Origin: Actinomycetota bacterium
Lineage (GTDB): Bacteria > Actinomycetota > Actinomycetes > Actinomycetales > Microbacteriaceae
Length of the DNA stretch: 39,725 bases
Reading direction: 5' to 3'
Assembly: GCA_018268435.1 (NCBI GenBank)
Contig: JAFDWP010000091.1
Span: 1-39,725 of the forward strand
Shown: positions 39,642 through 39,725 of the stretch, piece after piece
How positions within the stretch are numbered: the stretch's first letter is position 1
Layout of the letters: every line of letters starts with the position of its first letter
The notes under the pieces: generated by a model
The model's input: only the letters and a program-made list of their open reading frames with translations
What the model was told of the DNA's origin: nothing
Databases searched by the model: none
Translations under genes and position numbers: made by a program

Positions 39642-39716
39642 CCAGGGCCTCACGGTGCAGATTCGTGGATCATCCCGAGAGTGGCTCGGGATGCCGACAT
39701 GCAGCGGAGGCCCTGG
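39642..39716 (+). other. Structured leader hiding the ribosome site of a gene at the right edge
   Basis: CCAGGGCCTC (39642-39651) and GAGGCCCTGG (39707-39716) are a perfect 10-bp inverted repeat. The right arm covers the Shine-Dalgarno GGAGG (39706-39710) and the first base of a GTG start (39716). A second perfect stem (CATCCCGAG/CTCGGGATG, 39671-39679 and 39685-39693) lies inside the loop. The fold would block translation, as in leaders of some transposase genes. Confidence 0.5.
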
Positions 39717-39725
39717 TGTTCAACG
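39716..39725 (+). CDS. Start of a gene cut by the window edge (possibly an IS transposase)
   Basis: GTG 39716 has a GGAGG Shine-Dalgarno with a 5-nt spacer. Only MFN can be read. I recall ISL3-type transposases of this group starting MFN, but three residues prove nothing. The hidden ribosome site supports a mobile-element gene weakly. Confidence 0.25.

Noticed and set aside
1..39725. CRISPR arrays, rRNA or tRNA genes
   Set aside because: No regularly spaced repeats, no conserved tRNA arms (such as GTTCGAATC) and no rRNA segments were noticed on reading.

Overview
The window is very GC-rich and densely coded and reads as a chromosomal segment of an actinobacterium, most likely Microbacteriaceae close to Microbacterium. 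The grounds are the base composition, a DUF5302-type small protein, a TTG-started pnp, an efeUOB operon, and many genes with a TAnnnT hexamer 6-7 nt before the start codon, the layout of leaderless actinobacterial mRNAs. No rRNA, tRNA or CRISPR array was seen. This is inference from reading; no database search was possible.

Left part, about 1-11,000: housekeeping genes. In order: the tail of a Nudix hydrolase, an SDR oxidoreductase, folA and thyA (overlapping), a thioredoxin-like protein with a DUF4395 membrane protein and an OsmC protein, a small membrane protein, dapB, a GNAT plus UV-endonuclease pair, a nested inverted-repeat element, a histidine phosphatase, an aldo/keto-reductase-like protein that has lost all four catalytic residues, pnp with its terminator, and a DUF5302 protein.

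Middle part, about 11,000-21,000: a secreted coiled-coil protein with a lytic-transglycosylase-like end, an FMN riboswitch controlling a stand-alone RibH2-type lumazine synthase, an FAD-linked oxidase, an LLM flavin oxidoreductase/FMN reductase pair, the ferrous iron uptake operon efeUOB under a DtxR/IdeR-like iron box, and a 2-oxoglutarate/Fe(II) dioxygenase-like protein.

Right part, about 21,100-39,530: an aromatic-catabolism island. It holds two flavoprotein aromatic hydroxylases, a ferredoxin reductase and a Rieske ferredoxin without a terminal oxygenase, an ACMSD-type amidohydrolase with a small unknown partner, a three-gene ABC importer, and a five-gene operon with a LigJ-like hydratase, a LigB-type extradiol dioxygenase and three tandem RraA/LigK-like aldolase paralogues. 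LysR, GntR and PucR regulators are interspersed. The simplest reading is import, hydroxylation or decarboxylation, extradiol cleavage to an oxalomesaconate-type product, hydration, and aldol cleavage to central metabolites.

The strongest new signal is a 17-bp palindrome, consensus TCCGACACnGTGTCGGA, found four times in this island. Each copy lies exactly 55 nt upstream of a TAnCGT -10 hexamer. The four promoters drive hydroxylase 1, the ferredoxin reductase, the ABC importer and the ring-cleavage operon, which defines one regulon; the adjacent PucR-type protein is the best candidate regulator. The window ends in what looks like the structured leader of another gene, possibly an IS transposase.
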